From assembly GCA_963854835.1 (NCBI GenBank), contig OY978525.1, forward strand, positions 30,775,253 through 30,839,252: DNA of 64,000 nucleotides, in the 5' to 3' direction. The stretch comes from Megamerina dolium. Taxonomy: Eukaryota > Arthropoda > Insecta > Diptera > Megamerinidae. The notes below the pieces were generated by a model that worked only from the letters and a program-made list of their open reading frames with translations, was not told the DNA's origin and did not search any database. The position numbers and the translations under genes were made by a program. Below are positions 23,500-34,752 of this stretch, one piece after another. The first letter of the stretch is position 1, and each line of letters begins with the position of its first letter.

Positions 23500-24440
23500 T
23501 TGTCATATGGACCGATATAAATATTAACTTCTAGTTAATGGTTATCAGAAAGACTTTATGGAAACACATATAATGACAAAAATTACCTGGTTTTTGTATG
23601 TCAACAAAACTCTGGCTTTACTTCTTAAAACAACCTCGTTAATGATTCAGAGTTTCTATGGAGGCTCATATTGAAATGGCGATAGTGAGATCTGATTGTT
23701 ATGTCAACAGTCTATCATTCAGAGAGACTGAGAGACTGACTTTATAGAGGCTCAAATTGAGTCTGGACTTTGTCTGCTAACAGTAACTCGCAGAGCGTTC
23801 AAAGAGCCCCTAATTATACTAAAATAATTACATCTCTGACTCTACATCTCAAAATAGCCTCGATAAGAGTTAGCACAGAGGCTTTATGGCAACTCATATG
23901 AAGGTTTTGATAATCTGAAGTTGTTCATATTTCGTTTTAATATGAATATTCTAACTTGACGACATTAATTAATGTGAATTGTATAAAAAATAAACCTGAA
24001 TCTACCTCTCAATTCAGTAAGGGTTAGCATAGAGTCTTTATGCAGACTCTTATGAAGGTTGTAATGATCTAAAATTGTTCATATTTGGTTTTAATATGAA
24101 TATTTTTTTTGACGAAATTAATTAATATGTATAAAAATTTCACCTGAATTTACACCTCTTAAAACAGCCTTAGTAAGCGTTAACATAAATACTTTATGGA
24201 GCCTCATATCGAAACTATGATAATGTGACCTAGTTTTAGTATATAATAATTAATAATATTTAATATATTATTAATTAATAACCGCTGATTCTGTCTCTCA
24301 AAACAACCTCGCTAAGGGCTATCAGAGAGAATCTATGGAAACTCATATTAAAAAAGTGATGGTGCGAAATTGTTCACATTTGGTTTTAATAGTAAAACTT
24401 GATGAAATTAATCAAAATGTATTAAAATAACACCTGAGCT
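23500..24440. repeat. degenerate tandem array T4, unit about 142-160 bp
   Basis: Units start with ctgactctacatctcaaaa, continue gcctcgataagagttagc, then ctttatgg and actcatatgaaggtt, then attgttcatatttggtttt and gacgaaattaattaat. Unit starts lie near 23612, 23836, 23996, 24143 and 24284, with a leading partial unit near 23540 and a partial one near 23715. Spacing between the last four is 160, 147 and 141 bp. Not coding. Confidence 0.7.
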
Positions 24441-26239
24441 TATTTTTCATAATTTTTCGCATATACCTAAAGTACAATACAGCCACTACAATGACTATTA
24501 CCATTGCGGCTTTATTGAATCTCTTTATCGTCGGACATCCAAAAAATTTTTATTGCCATATTATGCACATATATAAGATTAAATTTGAAAATCAGCTCAG
24601 TTTTATGTACATATAACTAATTTGTACGTACATATGAGTTTTCTAAACTGCAACTTTCACTTGCAATGTCAATTACAACTTTGTGCTGTTGTTTTAAACA
24701 AACTACCAATAAATACGAGTATGTAGCTGTAAAACTTTTATTTGATCATGCTTCTGATAAAAGAAAATTTCGAATTTTTTGTAAAAACAATGACAACGAA
24801 AGGAATGCTATTTACTTGGAGATGGGGTGTGTGTGCATATTCTTGGAAAAGTGTAAACTTTATTTTTTCTTATTTATTTCATTTTTTTTTTTTTTGCTTT
24901 TGGTCAAAACTTTTAATGAAGAACATTTCTACAGTGTCATTCATTTACGACTAACAACAATGACAATGACAAATTTTTTTAACTAATGCAATTTAATGAA
25001 AGCGTTAGAGTGTCGGAAATTGTAAAGAAAGAGATAGCTGGATATATTTGTGTATGTAAACAAAATTGCGATAAATCAATGTAACTAGTTTTCACTTTTC
25101 TCAATTTCATTTTATATGATTATTTATTAGTTTTATTTCAATATTGAGTTCATCTATAGTAGTTACAGCTATGGACAACTACCTTTAACCACAATATCAT
25201 TATCATTATTATTGCTCTCATAATCATCATCATCATCATCATCATCACAATCATCACCACCACTTTTTGCAATTGACCTATATTATTGTCAATAAGCTGG
25301 ATAGATTTCCAGTTTGTCAATATTTGCAACACTTACAATGCGCTTAATGCGTCGATATTAAACGTTATTTAATAAAAACCTACATATTAGTTCAATATCA
25401 GTGTAATAGAGGCGATGTGGACAATACCCCTCACCTCCCATCATGTATACCTACGAGTATTGTGCTACCAATGATATGCTGCGGTTATTTCTGGTGCTAT
25501 TATTGTCAGATTAGAATTGTACCATGGATTAGTAGCAAGTCAAGCATACAATCAGCCAGTCAGTCAATGATTCAATGAGTCAGTGCTATTAATGTGTGCA
25601 TTATTGATTATTCTGCTATTACTCCTACACTTTCATTTGCATGCTTAGTCACATAATTCTCGTTTTCAATTGTACTTTCTAGCATACTTTTAGGTATAAT
25701 AAATATACAAGTATGGTATCGCAGAGTGAATGAAATACGGAAAAATAAACACAATACAAACAGTTGATTAAGCATGTGATTGCTTATAAGTATAGTTTAT
25801 ATAGCAGAAACTCATATTGTTGAAAATCTATTGCATTGCAATCATACTCATAAATGGAGTAGAGAAACTGATATATAAAAATAAAGAATTTAATAAAAAT
25901 AAAAAAAACCTACGTAAAAACTCAATAAGATAATACTTAATTCAATATCATCATAATTGTCATCATCATTTCCATCATCATCATCATCGTATGGCATATT
26001 AAAGTATCTTTCAAGTTGCAATTGATAATCATTTATTCACTCATGAGAATGAGAATGCATGAGTGCACTGAGTGGATGCAAGTCACCGCAAAGAAGTGAC
26101 GCTTTATATACAGAGAATTTTCATTTGCAACAAATGAAATCCAAATCAATAAGATATACCTCCGGTAATAGTGAAATGTATGGGAGGTAAGGGTGGTTTT
26201 CAACAAATAATATCCATTTTGGAATTCATCTATTTATTA
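24441..26239. other. non-coding DNA with microsatellites
   Basis: Single-copy-looking fly-type DNA. Trinucleotide tracts of atc/cat lie at 25221-25262 and 25947-25989 and create runs of Met or Ile in spurious frames. No gene was supported. Confidence 0.45.
25221..25262. repeat. (ATC)n microsatellite
   Basis: A run of atcatcatc with two interruptions (acaatc, accacc). A shorter related tract lies at 25947-25989. Confidence 0.9.
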
Positions 26240-26354
26240 GTAAAAATAATTTGTATATACCAAGTTTTATATTTGTAGCTTTAGAATTACGCGCGCAAAG
26301 TCTGAAATCACACTTTCGAAGATATATTTTTATATGAGAGGCAGGCTTCATTTT
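26240..26354. repeat. tandem array T5, left remnant
   Basis: One partial unit of the array that dominates 31149-32090: accaagtttta, gcgcaaagtctgaaat, actttcgaagatatatttt, tatgagag. It is cut off by the LINE that begins at 26355. Confidence 0.6.
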
Positions 26355-27411
26355 CCTAATTCGTGCCTTTCAGCACGGCAACTGTAGTATATATCAATGG
26401 ACGCTCTTTTGGAGCAGCCCTGTCCCGTCCATCGTATTTCCTGGAGAGCGGTGATGTCAGCTCTGTGTTTTTCGAGGACATCAACCAGCTGGATAGATGC
26501 ACCCTCCCTATCCAGGTGCATATCCGTACATAGTGGTCCTTTTTTCGTTTGCGGGGTCAACCACAAAAGCGTTAGTCCTTATCCGAGGCATTGATGTTTT
26601 CTTCACTGGGGGGATTTTTTATGTGGCGGGTCCCAAACCCAAAGCACAACCTCTAACCTAGGAGATTTTCGCCACTCACTTCAGTCGCCTCCCAGCGGGT
26701 GCCAGGAGGACGTTGCTCGGTGGAGGGCCCCCATCAATAATAATGAAGGCGCCATCTCATAGTAAACAGAGCAAGCCACATGACTACCGCTCATTAACAA
26801 CTAAAGGTATCATCATATAGCGCTCAGATCAAACTACATGACAGCAGTAATGACGTCAGCTTGGAAATCATGCGTAGGATAACTCCTGCTAGCAGGTGTT
26901 ACTTTGGGCTGAGTAAGCAATTGAGAAGTCGAGCCCTCTCTCGAAGAACGAAAACTACACACTCTACAAGTCTCTCATCATGCCTGTCCTAACATATGGC
27001 GCTGAAGCCTGGACAATTTCCACCTCGAATAAGCGAATGCTTGGAGTTTTCGAGAGAAAAGTCCTACGCAAGATTTTTGGACCTATTTGCGTTGTTGGCG
27101 AGTACCGAATAAGGTACAACCATGAGCTGTACGAGTTGTATGCCGATATTGACATAGTAAAGCACCTCAAAATCTAGCGGTTGCGTTGGCTAGGTCATGT
27201 CGAGCGAATTGAAGAACACGCTCCAGCTAAGAAGGTGTTATATTCGGAACCCGCTAGAGGACGACGCAGAAGAGGAAGACCCAACCTCCGGTGGACCAAG
27301 TACTAGAGAACCTGACGGCGCTTGGAATTTCTAACTGGCGGCAGCTAGCGAAGAGCAGAGATGGCTGGCGAAGCATATTATATTCGGCCTAAATCGATAT
27401 TCTCTTGTTAT
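26355..27411 (+). mobile_element. RTE-like LINE with inverted 5' part (twin-primed insertion)
   Basis: The left part (26355 to about 26838) is the element's 5' region in minus orientation: its 5' UTR and the first codons of the endonuclease frame (ASIQLVDVLEKHRADITALQE, read leftward). The right part (about 26835-27411) is the 3' end in plus orientation (reverse transcriptase C-terminus and 3' UTR). The roughly 2.2 kb between them is missing. The junction shares ACAGC with both source segments. This arrangement is the signature of twin priming during LINE integration. It carries the same 2-bp insertion and the same stop as the full copy at 27768-31134. No target duplication could be fixed. 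Confidence 0.85.
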
Positions 27412-27753
27412 GGCTAAAAGTATTCCTTTATGACGATTTTCAGCTCTATAACTCTATATTTTAGGGCAAAAATATAGAGTTAATAATATAATAATATATA
27501 ATTCGAAAATATCATTTTACATAAATTTTCAAGTTTAGCCATTCATTGGTAACAATATTATTATATATTGAATCTTAGCTTGATTGATTTATATGCTCTG
27601 AAGTCTGAAATTACATGTTCGAAATAGCTATTATACAATATATAGAAAGTAGATTTAATTTTTATCCAATTACACTAATTCACAATGTTGTTAGTTTTTT
27701 CTATTAAAAAATATTCTTTTGCACCTAGTTTCAGCTCGATTATATAGTTATAT
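27412..27753. repeat. tandem array T5, middle remnant
   Basis: Between the two LINEs. Words typical of T5 (tttcagctctataactctatattt, gaagtctgaaattacatgttcgaaat, tttatccaatt, ctagtttcagctcgatt) recur at about 150-190 bp. It ends in the target duplication of the next LINE. Confidence 0.6.
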
Positions 27754-27767
27754 AGTATATAGTTATA

Positions 27768-30700
27768 GGTGGTCTGGTGGTGTTTTCGCAAGGTAACGTG
27801 TCTAACTGCCTCAACCGGGTGGGGCTAGCGCAATCCTTGTTGAACTCATCGCAAGTCAACTCACTGGCTGTCATGTAGTTTGATCTGAGCGCTATGTGAT
27901 GATACCTTTATTTGTTAATGAGGGGTAGTCATATAGCTTGCTCTGCTTACACTGTGATGGCGCTTTCATTATTATTAATGGGGGCCCTCCGTGTGGCGAC
28001 CTCCGTGCAATGTCTTCCTGGCACGCGCTGGGATGCGGCTGAAGTGAGTGGCGAAAATCTCCTCGGTTAGAGGTTGTGCGTTGGGTTTGGGACCCGCCAC
28101 ATAAAAAAACCCCCCCAATGAAAAAAACAAATATGCCTCGGATAAGGACTACCGCTTTTGTTGATGACTCCCGCAAACGAAAAAAGGACAACGATTTATG
28201 GATATGCACCTGGAATGTCCGGTCCCTTTATAGGGAGGGTGCCTCTATCCAGCTGGTTGATGTCCTCGAAAAATACAGAGCTGACATCACCGCTCTCCAG
28301 GAAATGCGATGGACAGGACAGGGCTGCTCCAAAAGAGCGTCCTGTGACATCTACTACAATTGCCATGCTGAAAGGCACGAATTAGGATGTGGATTTTTGG
28401 TCAGCAAGAGACTACGACATCTTGTCTCACAGTTCACGCCTGTGAACGAACGGCTGGCCACAATCCGCATCAAGGCAAAATTTTTCAACATCAGCCTTAT
28501 ATGTGCCCACGCTCCGACGGATGAGAAGGACAATGTGACCAAGGAGAGCTTCTTTCAGCGCCTCGAAGAAGCTTATGACCGCTGCCCCCGCCACGATATC
28601 AAAATCGTGCTTGGCGACTTTAATGCCAGGGTGGGCAAGGAAGGTACCTTTGGTCCAACTGTCGGAAAATTCAGCCTCCACCAGAACACCTCCGATAACG
28701 GAATGAGGCTGATCGACTTCGCCGCAGCGCGAAACATGGTAATTGGCGGTACCAGATTCCAGCATCTCGACATCCACAAAGCGACATGGCTGTCTCCAGA
28801 TCAACGTACAAGAAACCAAATTGATCATGTGGTGATTGACGGAAGGCATGCTTCCAGTGTAATGGACGTGAAATCGATCAGTGGTGTCAACATCGACTCG
28901 GATCACTACCTTGTTGCAGCTAAGGTTCGCACACGCCTATGTGTCACAAATAACAAGAAAAGTCCCACACAGAGAAAGCTCGACGTCAGTAAGCTGCGAT
29001 CACCAGAGACAGCAGATGCATTTTCCACTCGACTATCGGATCTGCTTATGCAGAACACTCCCCCACTTGATGATACATGCGCACGGTGGACACATATATC
29101 CCACTCCATTACTACTGCTGCCGAGGAGGTAATCGGTTACTACCGGCCTCTGAGGAATGAGTGGTATGATCAAGAGTGTCGCGACGCTACCGCAGAGAAA
29201 GACGCCGCCTACAGAAAAACCCTGCGTGCAGGCGCAATGCGAGTTGTTAAGGAGCGGTAGAGAGAGAAAAGGAGTGCAGAGAGACGTCTTTTCAGGCGCA
29301 AGAAGAGGGAGTTGGAAAAACGCGAGTGTGAGGAGATAGAGATGTGTACCGACAAGAATGAGACTCGAAAATTCTTCGAAAAGATCAAGCGCCTGAGTGG
29401 AGGTTTAAATCCCGGAGCCTCTTCTTGTTGTGATGCAAATGGGAATCTGGTTACAGATGTCCAGAGTGTACTGAGCCTATGGAACGAACACTTCTCCACG
29501 TTACTAAATGGCGATGCTACGAACAATTCCGCCAGTGGAGGAGATTGCCCGATAACCCCAATTACAGATGATGGTGTTGATATTCCACCACCTGCCTATG
29601 ACGAGGTTAAAACGGCCATTTTAAGGCTGAAGAATAGCAAAGCTGCAGGTGCTGATGGCCTGCCTGCCGAGTTGTTTAAGACCGGAGGCGATGAACTGCT
29701 CACCCACATGCACCAGATCCTAAGCAGAATATGGTCGAATGAAAGCATGCCTGATGATTGGAGGCTCAGTGTTCTCTGTCCTGTACATAAAAAAGGAGAC
29801 CCCACAATTTGCGCCAACTACCGTGGAATAAGTCTCCTGAGCATCGCATACAAGGTTCTATCGAGCGTACTGTGTGAAAGGTTGAAGCCTATGCTCAGCA
29901 ACCTGATTGGACCTTATCAGTGTGGCTTCAGACCTGGTAAATCCAACATTGACCAGATTTTCACACTGCGCCAAATCCTGGAGAAGACCCAAGAAAAACA
30001 GATCGACACACACCACCTATTTGTTGATTATAAAGCCGCTTTCGACAGTCCGGTAAGGGATTACCTCTACGCAACAATGTCTGAGTTCGGTATTCCTGCA
30101 AAGCTCATTCGACTTTGTAGAATGACACTGCATAACTCCCGTTGTGCAGTGAAAATTGGTAAGGACCTCTCCGCACCGTTTAATACCGAACGGAGTGTCA
30201 GACAAGCCGATTCGTTATTTTGCGACTTCTTCATTTTTATTATGGAGAAAATAATACGAGCTGCTGATCTACGACATAATGGCACTATCTTCAACAAAAG
30301 TGTCATGCTGTTAGCGTATGCCGACGATATTGACATAATCGGCATGAACACGCGAGCAGTCAGTGCAGCATTCACAGAGTTGGAAAGAGAGTCGCGTCGG
30401 ATGGGTCTCACGGTGAACGAGGGCAAGACGAAGTATCTAGTGTCAACAAACAAAGAGTCCCGGTGTCTTGGACAGCACGTCACTGTTGACAACTACGCTT
30501 TTGAAGTAGTAAGGGACTTTGTCTATCTTGGAACAAGCATTAACAGCAGTAATGACGTCAGCTTGGAGATCATGCGTAGGATAACTCCTGCTAGCAGGTG
30601 TTACTTTGGGCTGAGTAAGCAATTGAGAAGTCGAGCCCTCTCTCGAAGAACGAAAACTACACACTCTACAAGTCTCTCATCATGCCTGTCCTAACATATG

Positions 30701-31134
30701 GCGCTGAAGCCTGGACAATTTCCACCTCGAATAAGCGAATGCTTGGAGTTTTCGAGAGAAAAGTCCTACGCAAGATCTTTGGACCTATTTGCGTTGTTGG
30801 CGAGTACCGAATAAGGTACAACCATGAGCTGTACGAGTTGTATGCCGATATTGACATAGTAAAGCGCCTCAAAATCTAGCGGTTGCGTTGGCTAGGTCAT
30901 GTCGAGCGAATTGAAGAACACGCTCCAGCTAAGAAGGTGTTATATTCGGAACCCGCTGGAGGACGACGCAGAAGAGGAAGACCTAACCTCCGGTGGACCA
31001 AGTACTGGAGAACCTGACGGCGCTTGGAATTTCTAACTGGCGGCAGCTAGCGAAGAGCAGAGATGGCTGGCGAAGCATATTATATTCGGCCTAAATCGAT
31101 ATTCGGTTGTTATGGCCACATAAGTAAGTAAGTA
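27768..31134 (+). mobile_element. full-length RTE-like LINE with 14-bp target duplication
   Basis: The 3.37-kb element is flanked by the direct repeat AGTATATAGTTATA (27754-27767 and 31135-31148). The 5' end starts ggtggtctggtggtg, and the 3' end is gttatggccaca followed by a short (TAAG)n tail. Short tandem-repeat tails in place of poly-A, and an endonuclease-reverse transcriptase protein without RNase H or Gag, fit the RTE group. The exact clade was not tested. It sits inside tandem array T5. Three fragments of the same family lie in this window. Confidence 0.9.
28076..31017 (+). pseudogene. LINE endonuclease-reverse transcriptase, three breaks
   Basis: The N-terminal ~390 codons are an apurinic-type endonuclease: WTWNVRSL-like start (ICTWNVRSLY), TALQEMRWTGQG, VLGDFNARVG and NIDSDHYLVAAK. 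A TAG at 29258-29260 interrupts the frame, which then continues in the same frame into the reverse transcriptase: NSKAAGADGLPAELF, NYRGISLLS, QCGFRPGKS, the catalytic YADDIDIIG near 30317. A 2-bp insertion near 30650 (aaaactaCAcactctac) shifts the frame before MPVLTYGAEAWTIS, and a TAG at 30877-30879 follows RLKI. The last part has RLRWLGHVERIEEHAP and a GGRRRRGRPNLRW end. Intact family members would use this one protein to nick target DNA and copy their RNA. This copy cannot. Confidence 0.9.
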
Positions 31135-31148
31135 AGTATATAGTTATA

Positions 31149-32090
31149 TATTTTCATGCGAAAAGTCTAAAATTATATGTTCGAATATATATTGTATGTG
31201 AAGTATGTGAATTAGGTGAGGTTTTCATTGGAATATGCCCATTTTTGATTTATTGATTTTTGAATACAAATAATTGCATATGTCCAGTTTCAGAATTATA
31301 TAATTATATTTTCATGCAAAAAATCAGAAAATTTTCTTTCGAAGACGTACTTTCGTACAGGAGTTGGGTATAACTTGATTGAATCCATTCTTAATTTGAA
31401 AATTTCATTGATCAAAGTAATCTTATGTACCAATTTTTAGCCCTGTAGTTTTACAGTTTCATGTAAAAGATCAGTAAATATACTTTCGAAGATGTACTTT
31501 TGTATAGGAGTTAGGTGTAATTTGCGTTTGCTTCAACTAATTTTAGAACTGGAAACTTCACTGATAAAAATAATATTATATGCTTTCATATTTATATCTT
31601 TATATTTTCACGCGAGAAGTCAGCAAGACGATGTTCGAAATCCTACTTTTGTATGGGAGATATGTGTGATTTTTATTCGATTCAACCTATTCTCAAACTG
31701 CGTAATTCTTTGATAAATATAATACTGTGTACCAAATTTCAGCTTTATAACTTTGTATTTTCATGTGATAATCTACGAAATATATGTTCGAAAACGTGCT
31801 TTTGTATGGGTGATAGATGCAATTTTTATCCAATTTCACCAATTCTCAAATCAGTTAAATCGTTGATAAAAGCAGTCTTACGTACGAAGTTTCAACTTTG
31901 TAACTTTATGTTTTCTTGCGAAAAATCAGAAAACATACTTTCGAAGATGTACTTTTGTATGGGATATAGGTGAGATTTTTATTCGATTCAATCCATTTTC
32001 AAACTGGTAAATTTATGGGTCAAACGAATATTATGTATCAGGTTTAAATTGTATAACATAATATTTTCATGTGAAAAGTCTGAAAATATT
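31149..32090. repeat. tandem array T5, main block, unit about 146-158 bp
   Basis: Six units carry ttcgaagatgtacttttgtatgggag, preceded by ttttcatgcgaaaagtcagaaaa and followed by tttttattcgattcaacc, ttctcaaact, gtaccaaatttcagctttataac. The ttcga core is at about 31178, 31336, 31482, 31631, 31784 and 31938, giving spacings of 158, 146, 149, 153 and 154 bp. Short open frames across units (31492-31973) are by-products. Confidence 0.8.
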
Positions 32091-33179
32091 ACCGATTCAT
32101 GACCAAATTGACTCAGATGATAATAATAAATGAAACATGAAATCAGTTACTCATTTATATTGATTGACATCTCCTGTGTAGGGTATAATAATGTAAAATC
32201 AATAACACAGTCAAGGTTATGAAAATGGAAAGTGGAAAACGTAATAAAAGACCACTTGAAGTACCAGCTCAAACAAAAGGGTAGTTGCTAGAGTACAGTT
32301 TTATTTATAATTAAGAAATCTTTAATTCTGTTATCCTATTACTCAAGCGAATAATTTATTCTACCTTTCTCACTGATGCTTTGCTATAGCTCTTTATAAG
32401 TACGTATGTGCATCTGGTTTTTTTTTTTGCTTGAAGGTCATAAGCATTAAACGTATGAACGGAGAGTTAAATGTAATAAACTATGATTATATAAAAGCCA
32501 TTAGTCCTCTGCTATTTACGTCTGTCTTTTATGTGTTGCACTCAAAAACTAGGTACTGAACAACCCTTGAAAACCGCACAAAAACTCAAGGGGGAGCAAA
32601 CCAAAAAGTGAATAAAAAAACATCAAAAACGACATGTCAATGAGTTTTGGTCAAGTACATACTTGATTTGATTTTGTTGTTGTTGTTGTTGTTTATTTAA
32701 AAGTGCGCGAAATTTTATATGACAAATGGCATCTTTTTCGCAAAAAGGGCAAAGCAGCACTTTAAAATACAACGACAACCGAAATTTGTTTGAAGTGCAG
32801 CAGTACATTTTAACACTAAAATCAAATGACTTTATGTGACAATTTCGTCAAGGTTTTCCCATAAAAATGTACGAAATCTTCCTTATGATTTTGGCTTGCA
32901 AAAGTATTCATTTTTTTCCAAAACTTTAAATAGCCATCATAAAGTATTCTTTATCGGAGCTTCTGAGATCTCTGGCAAAAAAATGAGCTAAGCAACGTCT
33001 TAAAGCTGTTCATCAATTGAGATGATGCTGCAAAATCTAATGTAATTTATCTGTGAAGAGCTTTGATTGAATAAATGAAAGGCAGCGGCAGAGAAACGGA
33101 TCGAATAAATGTTGGAGAATCTAGATCTCAAATTTAGACCTCAGTCTAAAAACCAATTTTCGCTTAATAGAATGGTTTG
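32091..33179. other. non-coding DNA
   Basis: Single-copy-looking fly-type DNA with a gttgttgttgtt tract near 32675-32695. No gene was recognised. Confidence 0.45.
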
Positions 33180-34330
33180 TAATATATTTCGCCGCTGGAT
33201 ACTGGCGCGGTGGAAGAAAGTACTTGGAAAGAAAATCCATGTAAATGTCACGGAAAAAGTACACCGAAACTGATTATAACCCCACGGTTATCACTAAATA
33301 CGGTATTCAACCAAGCAGTAAAATCTGTATAGAGTCTGATGATGAGTCTGACTATATGATTTCACGGATAAGGGTTGATAAAAAGTGACAACAATCTATA
33401 AAAGAAGATAGCTATCCCAGAGGCTTAGACATGAGGCGCAACCCTTTAGATATCTTCACAGATGGCTTGAAAATGATAGAAGGTGTTGAAAATAGGATAC
33501 ATTGCTGCAAGTTACCACCAGCTCTGCACCAGCTTTGAAAATATTGCACAGTCTTCCAAAGAGAAGGCTTTACAGCTAGAATGACTAGCTCTGACTAGAA
33601 CAGCTCTGATGGATCCAGCAAAAATATATCTTCGTATAGATAGTCAAGTGGCAATTAAAGCATTGGACTCGCACTATACTACATCTTAAAACTGATTGCC
33701 CTATTAGAAATCAATGAAATGATTATCCAAAGGCATCCATGCAAATGAGAGTGAAAATTGAACCACGAAAGGAGGCGTTCTTCTCCCTGATTCTCAGGCG
33801 CTTAAAACGCCGATGCCATTTTGAACTGCATCGAACATTCTAAACTCAAGAATGATGAGAAAATTGACAGGGTGGGTCATAAGTAAACCCCTGCGGAATC
33901 GCTAAAATCATCTTTCAATTACATAACGCCAATGACTCTAAACTGATTGTAGCTCTCTGAAGAACATAATGCAGTGCACAGGTGGACGCAATCAGGGGAC
34001 ACTGTACCCCTTTATCCTCAGAAAAGAGATCTTATTAATGACGATGGATGCAAGAGATGCAAGAGGCCAAGTGTAAGGGAAACTATGTAGCATCTATAAC
34101 TATCCAGCATTCTACAAAACCTATGTAAAACAACTAGGAGTCCCTGAATCCAGCGATTTCAGAAAGAGATCACTACAGAAGTTTGCGACGAAAATCTAAA
34201 TTTTCAAATATATATATGATTCTTAACTGTCATTCTAGTCATTCTGGTATCACTGGTATCACTTTTCGGGGTCAGCCAGTATAATCTATCCAAACATAGT
34301 AGTCCCGTCGTATTGAAAGGAGAACTTCTG
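33180..34330 (+). mobile_element. degenerate LINE relic with RNase H domain
   Basis: Translation in shifting frames gives PLDIFTDGLKM then IEGVE (first RNase H strand, TDGSK-like) at about 33450. KYCTVFQREGFTA follows, then IYLRIDSQVAIKALDSHYT near 33630-33690, the core of the non-LTR RNase H with its conserved Asp. A cysteine-rich word (DDGCKRCKRPS, near 34040) follows, as in the C-terminus of I/LOA/R1-type LINEs. Several stops and frameshifts break it, and no reverse transcriptase part is visible. A related relic lies at 55450-56180 on the minus strand. Confidence 0.65.
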
Positions 34331-34750
34331 GTGGTTACAGAGCTACCAGCTACAGTTTTAATGGTAGGCGTCAAGAGTCAACTGCTTAATTGAATACATA
34401 AGCCTCTTATTAACTCCATTACTTCTCGCACAAAATGGCTTTCGTCTGCACGACGATAGATATGGTAATCGTTATAAATTTATGAAGAGAAATGCTGTAG
34501 AAGTTGTGGAACTTTGGGTGACAAAAAATCATCATAACTATTCTTTGACGAAGACAAGAATGGAATATTATGCTCTCTACAATTTAGCAACTTCACAGCA
34601 GTCAACTCAAAGAATCTCTTCGTTCTAAAGAAGAATAAAACTTGTACGAATATTTGAAGAATTTTCCTGATTAATACAAAATCTCAGGTTCTGTCGTAGT
34701 CCTGTTTTAATTATAAATTATTAAAAAGAATAGTCGATACCAGTGTTATA
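34331..34750. other. unassigned DNA
   Basis: No repeat family or gene was recognised between the LINE relic and the mariner. Confidence 0.4.
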
Positions 34751-34752
34751 TA

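Noticed and set aside
28427..28906. 159-codon minus-strand frame in the LINE
   Set aside because: It lies opposite the endonuclease frame, which has clear catalytic motifs.
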